Below are positions 42,839 to 51,948 of a stretch of DNA of 64,000 nt, piece by piece. The first letter of the stretch is position 1. Every line of letters begins with the position of its first letter. Both the position numbers and the translations under genes were made by a program. The notes below the pieces were generated by a model. It saw only the letters and a list, made by a program, of their open reading frames with translations. It was not told the origin of the DNA and did not search any database. Source of the stretch: Tenacibaculum finnmarkense (lineage in GTDB: Bacteria > Bacteroidota > Bacteroidia > Flavobacteriales > Flavobacteriaceae); contig NZ_OENA01000066.1 in assembly GCF_900239185.1 (NCBI RefSeq), forward strand, positions 20,013 through 84,012, given 5' to 3'.

Positions 42839-44572
42839 TTATGATAATCTTATATCTGAAACTGATGCTCCTGTTTCTATCATAGGAAACACATTATTTT
42901 CTTTTTCAACACAAACCTCTAAGAAATAAGCATCTTTTGACGCCATCATTTCTTTAACCGTGCTTGCTAAATCTTCTCTTTTGCTAACTCTTTTCGCATC
43001 GATGCTATATCCTTTTGCTATTGCCACAAAATCAGGATTTGTCATTTCTGTAGATGCGTATCTTTTATCAAAAAATAGTTGTTGCCATTGGCGAACCATT
43101 CCTAGAAATTCGTTGTTAAGCACCACAATTTTCACCGCTGTTTTATTTTGTAAAATAGTCCCTAATTCTTGAATGGTCATTTGAAAACCACCATCACCAG
43201 CAATCATTACAACCTCTCTTTCAGGAGCTCCCATTTTTGCGCCAATTGCAGCAGGTAAGGCAAAGCCCATAGTTCCTAATCCGCCAGAGGTAATATTACT
43301 TTTTGTTTTGTTAAATTTCGCATAACGACAGGTGAACATTTGGTGCTGCCCAACATCAGAAACAATAATTGCATCACCACCTGAAGCGATATTGATTTCT
43401 TTTAAAACCTCCGCCATGGTTAAGCCATCTTTTGATGGAAATAAATCTTCTTTCTTTACTTTATCATATTCAATAGCTTCTAATTTAGTAAATTCTTCTA
43501 GCCATTTATCATGATTATTTTTATTGATTAGCGGTAAAATTTCGGCTAAACTTTCTTTAACATCACCTAAAACAGCGACATCAGCTTTTACATTTTTATC
43601 AATTTCGGCTGGGTCTATTTCAAAATGAATAACCTTTGCCTGCTTTGCGTACTTACTTAAATTTCCTGTAACACGGTCGTCAAAACGCATTCCTACGGCA
43701 ATTAATACATCACATTGGTTGGTTAAAACATTGGGTGCATAATTTCCGTGCATTCCAACCATTCCAACATTTAATTGGTGATCGGTAGGCAATGCCGATA
43801 ACCCTAAAATTGTCCAAGCTGAAGGAATATTTGCTTTTTCGATAAAATCTTTAAATTCTTGTTCAGCTTCTCCTAAAATAACCCCTTGCCCAAAAACGAT
43901 TAAAGGTTTTTTAGCCGAATTAATTAATTTAGCTGCCTCTTGAACCTGTGTTAATTCAACAGCTGGTTTTGCTTTATAACTACGTACCGAAGTACATTTT
44001 TTGTATTCAAAATCGAAGGTTTCAAACTGAGCATCTTTAGTAATATCAATTAAAACAGGTCCTGGACGACCCGATTTAGCGATATAAAAAGCCTTTGCAA
44101 AAACTTCAGGAATTTCCGAAGCTTTTGTAATTTGATAATTCCACTTGGTTACAGGCGTTGAAATACCAACAATATCAGTTTCCTGAAAAGCATCAGAACC
44201 CAATAAATGTGACGCTACTTGCCCGGTTACGCAAACCATTGGCGTAGAATCTATTTGCGCATCGGCAATTCCTGTAATTAAGTTGGTAGCCCCCGGCCCT
44301 GAAGTTGCTAGCGCCACTCCTACTTTACCTGTTGCTCTGGCAAACCCTTGTGCGGCATGTGTTGCTCCTTGTTCATGACGTGTTAAAACGTGGTTTATTT
44401 TATCTTGATACTTATATAATTCGTCATAAACTGGCATAATTGCGCCACCAGGATACCCATAAATTAAATCTGCTCCTTCTGCTAATAAACATTTTACAAC
44501 AGCTTCTGCCCCTGAGATATGTACTTTTTGATCTGAAACTGCTTTAGGTTGTGTTTGTGTGTTTGTGTTCAT
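42839..44572 (-). CDS. ilvB: Acetolactate synthase large (catalytic) subunit
   Basis: 577 residues. TPP-binding Pyr domain (GYPGGAIMPVYDEL; HEQGATHAAQGFARATG), a central FAD-binding domain, and the C-terminal PP domain with the Mg/TPP motif GDGGFQMT (about 476-483) followed by NNEFLGMVRQWQQLFF. It condenses pyruvate with pyruvate or 2-oxobutanoate. It starts 11 bp after ilvD. Confidence 0.97.
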   Translation of the reverse strand: MNTNTQTQPKAVSDQKVHISGAEAVVKCLLAEGADLIYGYPGGAIMPVYDELYKYQDKINHVLTRHEQGATHAAQGFARATGKVGVALATSGPGATNLITGIADAQIDSTPMVCVTGQVASHLLGSDAFQETDIVGISTPVTKWNYQITKASEIPEVFAKAFYIAKSGRPGPVLIDITKDAQFETFDFEYKKCTSVRSYKAKPAVELTQVQEAAKLINSAKKPLIVFGQGVILGEAEQEFKDFIEKANIPSAWTILGLSALPTDHQLNVGMVGMHGNYAPNVLTNQCDVLIAVGMRFDDRVTGNLSKYAKQAKVIHFEIDPAEIDKNVKADVAVLGDVKESLAEILPLINKNNHDKWLEEFTKLEAIEYDKVKKEDLFPSKDGLTMAEVLKEINIASGGDAIIVSDVGQHQMFTCRYAKFNKTKSNITSGGLGTMGFALPAAIGAKMGAPEREVVMIAGDGGFQMTIQELGTILQNKTAVKIVVLNNEFLGMVRQWQQLFFDKRYASTEMTNPDFVAIAKGYSIDAKRVSKREDLASTVKEMMASKDAYFLEVCVEKENNVFPMIETGASVSDIRLS

Positions 44573-44583
44573 AATTTCAGTTA

Positions 44584-46263
44584 TTAAAATGCATCAGTAA
44601 CACATCCTTTCGATGCTGAGGCTACTGTTTTTGCGTATTTATATAAAATTCCTTTTTTATGCTTTAATTCTGGAGCAACCCAATTTTTTCTTCTTTCTGC
44701 TAATTCTGGAGCAGAAAGTAACACGTTTATCGAATTATCTTCCGCGCTAATTTTAATTTTATCGCCTGTTTTTAAAAGTGCGATATTTCCTCCTGATTGC
44801 GCTTCAGGGGTAATATGCCCTACTACAAAACCATGTGTTCCTCCTGAAAAACGACCGTCGGTAATTAATGCAACCGATTTTCCTAAACCTGCTCCCATAA
44901 TTAACGAAGTAGGTTTTAACATTTCTGGCATTCCTGGTCCTCCTTTTGGTCCAACATATCGAATAACAACAACATCGCCTCTTTCAACTTCTCCGTTTGA
45001 TATTCCTGTATTTGCGGCTTGTTCACCGTTATAAACAACTGCTTTTCCTTCAAAAAGTAAACCTTCGTTTCCTGAAATTTTAGCCACAGCACCTTCGGAA
45101 GCTAAATTCCCGTAAATTATTTGAATATTTCCGGATGTTTTTAACGCTTTATCGGTTGGATGAATTACATCTTGCTCGTCAAATTCCATTGGGGCAACAT
45201 CGGCTAAATTTTCGGCTAATGTTTTTCCTGTTACCGTTAAACAATCGCCATGTAAATAGCCGTTATCTAATAAATATTTCATCACCGCAGGCGTTCCTCC
45301 TACCGAATGAACATCTTCCATTAAATATTTCCCTGAAGGTTTTAAATCGGCAATTAATGGAGTTCTATCACTTACTTTTTGAAAATCATCTAAGGTAAAA
45401 TCAATATCCGCAGCATGGGCAATTGCTAAAAAGTGCAATACCGCATTGGTTGATCCTCCTAAAGCATTTACAAGCGCAATAGCATTTTCTATGGATTTTT
45501 TAGAGATAATATCCAAAGGTTTTAAATCTAAAATCAATAAATTTTTAATTGCCAAAGCGGTTCTTTCAGCTTCGGATAATTTATTAGGATTTTCCGCAGG
45601 AATTGACGAGTTATAAGGCAATGTAAACCCCATACATTCAATTGCCGAAGCCATGGTGTTTGCAGTGTACATTCCGCCACAAGCACCCGCCCCAGGGATC
45701 GCTCTTTTTATAATTTCTTTATATTCGTCTTCGTCAATTTCGCCAGCAACTTTTTGCCCTAAAGCTTCAAATGCCGATACGATATTTAATTTTTTTCCTT
45801 TATAATTTCCTGATGCAATTGTTCCTCCGTACATCATTATTGATGGGCGGTTTAAACGCAACATCGCTATTACAGCTCCTGGCATATTTTTATCACAACC
45901 AACTACCGACACCAGGGCATCATAACTTTGTGCGTTCATCACAATTTCAATAGAATCGGCAATAACATCTCTTGATGCTAACGAATAATTCATCCCTGAA
46001 GTTCCCATTGAAATACCATCAGAAACACCAATTGTATTAAAACCTAAGCCTACTAAACCAGCAATTTTTGTTTCAATTTTAACTTCCGCAGCCAAGTTAT
46101 TTAAGTGCATATTACACGGGTTTCCGTCATAACCTGTACTTGCAATACCAACTTGGGCTTTGCTCATATCTTGATCAGTTAAACCGACGGCATACAACAT
46201 TGCTTGTGATGCGGGTTGCGATTCGTCTTGTGTTAACCTACTACTGTGTTTGTTTAATTTCAT
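44584..46263 (-). CDS. ilvD: Dihydroxy-acid dehydratase
   Basis: 559 residues, usual length. Three Fe-S cysteines are visible: Cys50 (GNPCNMH), Cys123 (VGCDKNMPG) and Cys195 ([12 protein letters not shown]), which suggests a [2Fe-2S] enzyme. It makes the 2-oxo acid precursors of valine and isoleucine. First structural gene of the ilv operon, 350 bp downstream of the leader attenuator. Confidence 0.97.
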   Translation of the reverse strand: MKLNKHSSRLTQDESQPASQAMLYAVGLTDQDMSKAQVGIASTGYDGNPCNMHLNNLAAEVKIETKIAGLVGLGFNTIGVSDGISMGTSGMNYSLASRDVIADSIEIVMNAQSYDALVSVVGCDKNMPGAVIAMLRLNRPSIMMYGGTIASGNYKGKKLNIVSAFEALGQKVAGEIDEDEYKEIIKRAIPGAGACGGMYTANTMASAIECMGFTLPYNSSIPAENPNKLSEAERTALAIKNLLILDLKPLDIISKKSIENAIALVNALGGSTNAVLHFLAIAHAADIDFTLDDFQKVSDRTPLIADLKPSGKYLMEDVHSVGGTPAVMKYLLDNGYLHGDCLTVTGKTLAENLADVAPMEFDEQDVIHPTDKALKTSGNIQIIYGNLASEGAVAKISGNEGLLFEGKAVVYNGEQAANTGISNGEVERGDVVVIRYVGPKGGPGMPEMLKPTSLIMGAGLGKSVALITDGRFSGGTHGFVVGHITPEAQSGGNIALLKTGDKIKISAEDNSINVLLSAPELAERRKNWVAPELKHKKGILYKYAKTVASASKGCVTDAF

Positions 46264-46612
46264 TTTATTTCTTTTTAATCGTACTACTTTTTTATTTTTA
46301 TCAATTGATTAATTGATCTGCTTTTTTCACCTTACTAAAAACTAACGTTATTTTTTTATCCTTTATAAACCTTAATTTTTATTGATTTTTACCTGCTGCT
46401 ATTCAAAATTATTTTATTGTATTGCAATTGCCATCTTTTTTTAGTTCATTTAATGATATCTAACAGGCTATTTAAAACCTCAACCGCCTGACAATTAATT
46501 GTTTACTGTTAAAATTATATACTATTCAATACTTTAAATTCCTGCTATAAAAACAGTAATTAACAAACACATAGCCTTTTATTTAAAAACTCATACTATT
46601 ATTTTGCTAACA
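46264..46612 (-). other. Leader segment between the attenuator and ilvD
   Basis: 349 bp of AT-rich DNA without an ORF of note. Contains a short palindromic stretch TCAATTGATTAATTGA at 46300-46315. No second terminator is evident, so read-through transcripts should reach ilvD. Confidence 0.4.
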
Positions 46613-46613
46613 A

Positions 46614-46642
46614 AAAAAGCTTCCTAAAATAGGAAGCTTTTT
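46614..46642 (-). terminator. Attenuator hairpin of the ilv operon
   Basis: On the minus strand AAAAAGCTTCCT / AGGAAGCTTTTT forms a 12-bp perfect stem with a 5-nt loop and a T7 tail, placed 28 nt after the leader peptide stop and 350 bp before ilvD. A third segment, AGGAAG (complement of 46666-46671), overlaps the leader stop and can pair with CTTCCT of the first arm, giving an alternative antiterminator. Confidence 0.75.
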
Positions 46643-46670
46643 AAATTTATAAAATATAAAATACACTTCC

Positions 46671-46733
46671 TTATCCTTGCGAAATAATCACAACGACAAT
46701 AATAGAAATAATATTTAAAATTTGTTTTTTCAT
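46671..46733 (-). CDS. Ile/Val-rich leader peptide of the ilv operon
   Basis: A 20-residue ORF, ATG at 46733 and TAA at 46671, with the core IISIIVVVII. It has seven Ile, three Val and one Leu among 20 residues, directly upstream of an intrinsic terminator and of ilvDBNCA. Ribosome stalling at the Ile/Val codons during starvation would leave the segment at the stop codon free to form the antiterminator; a ribosome that reaches the stop would cover it. The mechanism is inferred from the classical ilv and his attenuators. Confidence 0.75.
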   Translation of the reverse strand: MKKQILNIISIIVVVIISQG

Positions 46734-46953
46734 TTTATTTGGCAAATATCAGTATTTTTTATTAAATTATCCTAACTAAAACCCACTATTTTACACAAAC
46801 TACACATTTTACGAAATTCTTAATTTAAGCAATAATTTCAACTTGTTTTTTTTTATAAATTAACCAGATGCGGCTAATTACAAAGTATCTTCTAATTTAA
46901 GTAGGTATTTTTTAGATATAAAATAAAGTAGTGACTAAAAAATTGGTATTTTT

Positions 46954-47673
46954 TTATTGATTTAAGTAATATCTTTTTAATTTAAACAGCGCATGTTCAT
47001 ATTTTGATTGGCAACTTTCAATATTTCCTTCAAAGCGTATTGCTTTTTTTATTCCAAAACAAAAAATGCCTTTACCTTTTGCCATTCGTCCTAATTTACG
47101 TGCTGCTTTAGCTGATAACTTTTCATAAAGTGGCGTTACTATTTGACATTGCTCTATTTTTGTGTTTTTAGCATCCCATTGTTTTGCCCTTTCTCCTTTT
47201 AGTATCTTTTCAGAAAAAAGAATATTTTTAAGCAGTGGAAAATAATATTTCAACACATTTTTAGAACCTTGATTTGCAAACCAAATTATTTCTTTATTTC
47301 TGATAAAAATTTTTCGAATAAAATAGTTATCAATTTTAGAAAACTGCGTTGCTACGACAGCCATTATTCCTACGGAAATTATTTCGTGTCCGTTCTTTTT
47401 TCGAGCCTTGTCAAACCACCGATAAAAATCACGAATTTGACTTATTTTTTGATATTTTAAATAGCCATTATTTATAGATAGATTATATGTATTGGCTTTT
47501 TTCCATATTTCTGTATCTTTTTTTCTATCTTTTTTAAGCCAACAGCCTTTACAAAGAATGCTTTTATTGGTTACTTTTTTATAGCTTCTTAAATTTTTCC
47601 ATTCTTGAGAAAAACTAGTACATGTATTTAAGATAAGTAAAAAAAATACGGCGCTAAATAGCTTTTTATTCAT
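46954..47673 (-). CDS. Exported protein of unknown function, 239 residues
   Basis: Signal peptide MNKKLFSAVFFLLILNTC with cleavage near SFSQ; a lipobox is not convincing. The mature chain is basic, with a WKNLRSYKKVT start, a CKGCW motif (possible disulfide or metal site), the KYQKISQIRDFYRWFDKAR helix, and a C-terminal region with two more Cys. Similar flavobacterial proteins carry the label insecticidal toxin complex protein in databases (recollection); nothing here supports a toxin role. It lies at the ilv-proximal side of the accessory region. Confidence 0.6.
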   Translation of the reverse strand: MNKKLFSAVFFLLILNTCTSFSQEWKNLRSYKKVTNKSILCKGCWLKKDRKKDTEIWKKANTYNLSINNGYLKYQKISQIRDFYRWFDKARKKNGHEIISVGIMAVVATQFSKIDNYFIRKIFIRNKEIIWFANQGSKNVLKYYFPLLKNILFSEKILKGERAKQWDAKNTKIEQCQIVTPLYEKLSAKAARKLGRMAKGKGIFCFGIKKAIRFEGNIESCQSKYEHALFKLKRYYLNQ

Positions 47674-47724
47674 TTAATAATTATAAATTTTATGCTTTTT
47701 TATATTGTTTAATACTTCTATAAA

Positions 47725-47937
47725 CTAGGCATTATGCTTTATTTTAGCGGTATTATATATTGATTTTAAAAATTGTGATATAATCAGAAAGGCAATTCCG
47801 GTCATTAAGCGATATTTACTAAAAATAGTATTCGGGTATAAGTCTGTCAGCGATATTATTAGAATAATTAAAGCAGAAACCCAAACGATTCCAATTGCAA
47901 TTAAGGTTGTTTTTTTCATTTTAAAAACTGTATTCAT
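47725..47937 (-). CDS. Small membrane protein, two predicted TM helices
   Basis: 70 residues, or 64 from the second Met (start 47919, MKKTTLIA), which looks better because it begins with a basic cap before the first helix. Helix 1 covers about residues 11-30 and helix 2 about 44-60, with a short YPNTIFSKYR loop. No known family. It starts upstream of the exported-protein gene with a 51-bp gap and may be co-transcribed with it. Confidence 0.5.
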   Translation of the reverse strand: MNTVFKMKKTTLIAIGIVWVSALIILIISLTDLYPNTIFSKYRLMTGIAFLIISQFLKSIYNTAKIKHNA

Positions 47938-48013
47938 AAATTTTTTAGCTTCAAAATTAAGGAAATTTATTTAAGTGTTTTTTTAAAAATTAAAAAAAGT
48001 GTTTTTCAAAACA

Positions 48014-48145
48014 GCTAAACATCAATAAACGTCATGCTGAATTTATTTCAGTATCGCATCAACAGGAGAACTACGACAAATCAGGATGCGATTTCTTATT
48101 TTTCTGTGATATTTTTTTTTCCGATGAAATTTAAACAGGCGCTTA
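48014..48145. repeat. R2 dispersed repeat, copy F
   Basis: Contains ACGTCATGCTGAATTTATTT, GAACTACGACAAATCAGGAT and the right terminus GATGAAATTTAAACAGGCGC. The left terminus is absent. It ends 18 bp from the duplicated leuB block. Confidence 0.65.
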
Positions 48146-48162
48146 CATCTTATTGAAAAAAT

Positions 48163-48286
48163 CCCGCACTAAAAAGCACGGGATTTTATTATATTTTTCA
48201 AAAATCATATTATTCAGCAACCAAAGCGAGCAACTATATAATAGTACTCTGCCCCATGTGAATATTTTTAAAGTTGATATTGCTAT
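48163..48286 (-). repeat. Duplicated leuB 3' block, distal copy
   Basis: 124 bp matching 50752-50875 at 121 positions in the same orientation. It contains the codons for the last 15 LeuB residues, the TAG stop and the leuB terminator hairpin (CCCGCAC...AAAGCACGGG), but no open leuB frame leads into it. The block flanks the OLD-type gene on the far side. Confidence 0.85.
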
Positions 48287-48294
48287 TTTATTAT

Positions 48295-48468
48295 TTACGA
48301 TACCAATTTTCCTTTTCTATCAAATTTTGGCAATCCAATATTTTTCAACATTTCATTTGCTTTTTTTACTTTCTCAGGGAAAAGTGAAATATTTTTGTTG
48401 TAAAAATCTAATGATTTATCTATCTCAATAATAGGTTTTTTTCGAGTATTTATATCTTTTGTTTTCAT
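48295..48468 (-). CDS. Small hydrophilic protein, 57 residues
   Basis: ATG at 48468, TAA at 48295. The sequence is charged and looks like a real protein (KKPIIEIDKSLDFYN, then PEKVKKANEMLKNIGLPKFD). The gene lies between the OLD-type gene and the distal duplicated leuB block, so it belongs to the insert, and its stop is 9 bp from that block. It could be a partner of the OLD-type protein or an antitoxin-like gene. No homologue recognised. Confidence 0.5.
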   Translation of the reverse strand: MKTKDINTRKKPIIEIDKSLDFYNKNISLFPEKVKKANEMLKNIGLPKFDRKGKLVS

Positions 48469-48639
48469 AATATATTATTTTATTCTAACAAGAAAAGCAT
48501 CCTAATTTTTTCCTTTTTCAAAGAGTCTTAAAAATAATGGTGAAATCTACCAAATTTTCAAGAAACACAAAAATAGTTTTCGAATTACTTCTTATTCTTA
48601 GGAACACATCAGTCGATAATACATATAAGGCCATAATGC

Positions 48640-50604
48640 TTAGTTATTTATTATGTTTTTTATATTCTCAATCCAATCTAAAAATTTTGGTTCATCTTTT
48701 TCTACAGAAATCTCAATATATTTCTCAGCAAAATCAAGTTTATTTTGTCCTAAGTTTTTATTAAAAAACTCTTTAATAACGTCTTTTTCAGAATCTCTTA
48801 AATCTAAAGCACTTTTAGAATATACTGAACCTTCTTTAATATTTTTGTCGACTAATAAAGACTCCAACTCGCTATTTTCAATAGAAAAATATTTAAGTGT
48901 ATCTATATAAATACTGGAATCTAATGAATCTTCAATTGTTGTTTCTTCGGTTAGGTCAGAATTAACATCGTATAAAATAGTATCATCTTTTTTATTAAAG
49001 ACTAGTCTCTTAAAGTATAAATTTTTGTGTTTGATTACAGTTTCAACATCAACTCTGCTTGCATCTGTATCGATTAAACAAATAATTTTACCTTTTTTAT
49101 CATAATCAGAATCTTTAAAGGGGCCTAATAAGTAATTGTATATTTTCATTACTTCTTGATAACCACCTACAGGCAAGATTCTTAATTTATTATCTTTAAT
49201 CTCTTGATTAAAGTAATACTCAAAATATATTTTTTCAGAAGAACCTTCACATATAATCCAATTATATGGTTCTTCTTGTATTATCGAAATTACGATAGAT
49301 TGAATTAAATCATTATATGATTTAATTCTATAGTCAATAGATAAAGGCTCTCTGCTTTTTTCTTTTTTAAGTCGAGCTTTTTCTTGTTTTATGAACTCTC
49401 TAAAGTTACTTAAACTAAAGAAGTTAGAGGTAATTTTATTATCTATACTTTTGTTTATTGAGGTAGCAGTTCCTTTAGTAACTATTGGTAAAAATCCATA
49501 CCAATGAGTTGTTATTAATACCTGATGACCCTCTTTGGCTATTTCGATTAGTTTTTCAAACTGCTGATAACAACTACTAACGTGTAAAGAAGATTCAGGT
49601 TCATCAATTGCAATTATTAAATTAGAAGTTCTATCTGTGTTCCTTTTAAGAAAAGAATAAGCTAAATCGATTAAGGCTTTTCGTTTTTCTCCAGAACTTA
49701 ACTCTTTAACAGGAATTGTTTTTGTCGAGCCAACTATTTTTTTATTTAATTCTTTTGTTGAAAAATAAGATTCAATTATTTTAGAAACTAAATCAGGCAT
49801 CGTTAAACTATTTTTAAATTTACCTTTATATTTATACTTTTCTAAAACCCCTTCAATATCTTTTACAAACTTATCTAATTGTTTATTAATTTGATTAACC
49901 GTTTTTTGTGTTATTGCATTTTCAATTTCTATTTGGATGTTTTTATCCATTAGTTTTTGCATATCCTGAGTTTCTAACTGAGTGTAAGTTTGAACATCTG
50001 TTTCGACAGGTATGTATAAATACGAGTAGTGAGAAATTATATACTCGTAGAAACCTTTAAAATATTTCTGTAACTCATCTTCTTCGTATCCCTTTTTGGG
50101 TTCATCATTTATAAAAGAAAGTTTTCTATGATAAGACCCAAAAAAGCAACCGTTATCCCTGTATCTTTTACCTACGGCTAATAATAAATAATCCTCTGAA
50201 TTAATTTTTTCTTTAAGAGTCTTTGTCTGTTTGTAAAATTCATCTAGAGAGGTATCTTTTGCTTTTTCTGTTGCACTCCATAAAAATTCAGATAATTTTT
50301 CAGCTTTTTTATACTGCTCAACATCTGCATTTAATGTATTGCGTAATTTATTTTTTGATATTAAAAAAAAAGGAAGAATGTATGGACGGTTATCTCCACT
50401 CACTCCTTCTGCTTTAGCTTCGTAATTTATAGACCAATCTGTAAAAGGTTTTTTATTGAAAAAACAATCAAATGCTTCTAATATAGAACTTTTTCCAGCA
50501 CCATTTTCCCCCAAAATACTTGAAAATTTAGTTCCATCAGATAAAGGTATATAGTTAATTCCTTTATACACCTTGTAATGTCTTATTATTAAAGCTATTA
50601 TCAT
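48640..50604 (-). CDS. OLD-type AAA ATPase with TOPRIM domain
   Basis: 654 residues from the ATG at 50604 (MIIALIIRHYKVYKG); a longer reading adds 21 residues without a typical N-terminus. ABC/SMC-like ATPase: Walker A GENGAGKS at 32-39, signature-like ELSSGEKRKALIDLA, Walker B IIAIDEPESSLH, and a His-loop region LITTHW. The C-terminal part has TOPRIM features: IICEGSSEKIYFEYYF and ICLIDTDASRVD. OLD/GajA-type proteins of this plan are nucleases of phage defence systems; no GajB helicase or reverse transcriptase is adjacent. It is bracketed by the duplicated leuB block. Confidence 0.8.
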   Translation of the reverse strand: MIIALIIRHYKVYKGINYIPLSDGTKFSSILGENGAGKSSILEAFDCFFNKKPFTDWSINYEAKAEGVSGDNRPYILPFFLISKNKLRNTLNADVEQYKKAEKLSEFLWSATEKAKDTSLDEFYKQTKTLKEKINSEDYLLLAVGKRYRDNGCFFGSYHRKLSFINDEPKKGYEEDELQKYFKGFYEYIISHYSYLYIPVETDVQTYTQLETQDMQKLMDKNIQIEIENAITQKTVNQINKQLDKFVKDIEGVLEKYKYKGKFKNSLTMPDLVSKIIESYFSTKELNKKIVGSTKTIPVKELSSGEKRKALIDLAYSFLKRNTDRTSNLIIAIDEPESSLHVSSCYQQFEKLIEIAKEGHQVLITTHWYGFLPIVTKGTATSINKSIDNKITSNFFSLSNFREFIKQEKARLKKEKSREPLSIDYRIKSYNDLIQSIVISIIQEEPYNWIICEGSSEKIYFEYYFNQEIKDNKLRILPVGGYQEVMKIYNYLLGPFKDSDYDKKGKIICLIDTDASRVDVETVIKHKNLYFKRLVFNKKDDTILYDVNSDLTEETTIEDSLDSSIYIDTLKYFSIENSELESLLVDKNIKEGSVYSKSALDLRDSEKDVIKEFFNKNLGQNKLDFAEKYIEISVEKDEPKFLDWIENIKNIINN

Positions 50605-50751
50605 ATTTCTATTTTTTTTAATTAGGCACAACAACTTAATATAATTACCCTTCAAAATAAAACACACTCTTATTTCTGTTTTAAGAGCACTAATTTAATT
50701 CTTTCTAAACAATTAACAACAACTATCTTACATAAAAACCCAACAAAAAAC

Positions 50752-50875
50752 CCCGCACTAAAAAGCACGGGATTTCATTATATTTTTCAAAAATTAAATT
50801 ATTCAGCAACCAAAGCGAGCAACTATATAATAGTACTCTGCCCCATGTGAATATTTTTAAAGTTGATATTGCTAT
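50752..50875 (-). repeat. Duplicated leuB 3' block, proximal copy with leuB end and terminator
   Basis: Same 124 bp as 48163-48286. Here it holds the last leuB codons, the stop at 50823 and the terminator stem ATCCCGTGC / GTGCGGGAT (minus strand). The remaining spacer up to the OLD-type gene (50605-50751) is AT-rich and empty. Confidence 0.85.
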
Positions 50876-51938
50876 CCTCTTTATTATAGATATAATCGGC
50901 AATAAAATCACCAACTTTACTTGTTCCAAAATTCTTATCAGAATTAATATCTTGAGTCGTTATTCCTAATTCTAACGATTTATCAACAGCTGCCTCTACA
51001 ACAAACGATTCTTCGTGCAAACCTAAATGTTTCAACAACATCGCTGCCGATAAAATAGCTGCTAACGGATTGGCAATATCTTTCCCTTTTGCCTGTGGAA
51101 ATGAACCGTGAATTGGTTCAAAAAGTGCATTTTCTTTTCCGATAGATGAAGAAGCCAATAAACCGATAGAACCACCAATTACACTTGCTTCATCCGATAA
51201 AATATCGCCAAATAAATTTTCGGTTAAAATAACGTCAAACTGCTTCGGGTTTAAAATTAATTGCATCGCAGCGTTATCAACATAAATAAAATCAAGCGCT
51301 ACATCAGGATATTGTTTTGCTAAAGCGGTAACTGTTTTACGCCACAATCTTGAGGTTTCTAAAACGTTTGCCTTGTCGACTAAGGTTAATTTTTTACGCC
51401 TGTTTTGTGCTGCTTTAAAAGCCAAATGCGCAATGCGTTCAATTTCAAATACCGAATAAGAACAGCTATCAGAAGCCGTTTGCTTATCGGCACTTAATTC
51501 TTTTGTTCCGAAGTAAATTCCACCTGTTAATTCTCTATAAATGGTAATATCAGTCCCTTGGATAATTTCTCTTTTTAAGGGAGAATTATCAATTAATTGA
51601 CTGTATGATTTTACAGGACGCTCGTTGCAAAAAAGCCCTAATTCTTTTCGTAATTTTAACAAACCTTGCTCTGGGCGCACCGTTGCAGTAGGGTCGTTAT
51701 CATATTTAGGATCACCAATTGCCCCAAATAAAATAGCATCACTTTTTTTACATAAATCAATGGTTTCTTCTGGCAACGGATTTCCCGTTTTATCAATAGC
51801 GCAAGCACCCATTAAAGCCTCTTTAAACATAAAGGTATGATCATACACATTTGCCACAGCTTTTAACACTTTTTGTGCCTGAGCAGTTACTTCTGGACCA
51901 ATACCATCCCCGGGAATTACAGCGATATTAAATTTCAT
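50823..51938 (-). CDS. leuB: 3-isopropylmalate dehydrogenase with an altered C-terminus
   Basis: 371 residues. Starts KFNIAVIPGDGIGPEV; substrate Arg region and the metal-binding Asp cluster are in NLFGDILSDEASVIGGSIGL. Oxidative decarboxylation step of leucine synthesis. The family core ends near VGDFIADYIY; the following tail (about 19 residues, its last 15 ending HMGQSTII) comes largely from the duplicated 124-bp block, so the original end may have been replaced. It lies 11 bp after leuD and is followed by the terminator inside the block. Confidence 0.95.
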   Translation of the reverse strand: MKFNIAVIPGDGIGPEVTAQAQKVLKAVANVYDHTFMFKEALMGACAIDKTGNPLPEETIDLCKKSDAILFGAIGDPKYDNDPTATVRPEQGLLKLRKELGLFCNERPVKSYSQLIDNSPLKREIIQGTDITIYRELTGGIYFGTKELSADKQTASDSCSYSVFEIERIAHLAFKAAQNRRKKLTLVDKANVLETSRLWRKTVTALAKQYPDVALDFIYVDNAAMQLILNPKQFDVILTENLFGDILSDEASVIGGSIGLLASSSIGKENALFEPIHGSFPQAKGKDIANPLAAILSAAMLLKHLGLHEESFVVEAAVDKSLELGITTQDINSDKNFGTSKVGDFIADYIYNKEDSNINFKNIHMGQSTII

Positions 51939-51948
51939 CTTTTATCTT

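Noticed and set aside
48153..48431. 92-codon plus-strand ORF over the duplicated leuB block
   Set aside because: It starts in the terminator hairpin and runs opposite to the 57-codon gene, which has better protein features.
48537..48764. 75-codon plus-strand ORF
   Set aside because: It overlaps the 3' end of the OLD-type gene on the other strand and has no sign of a start region.
50723..50929. 68-codon minus-strand ORF spanning the leuB stop
   Set aside because: It is a shifted frame across the LeuB end and the terminator.
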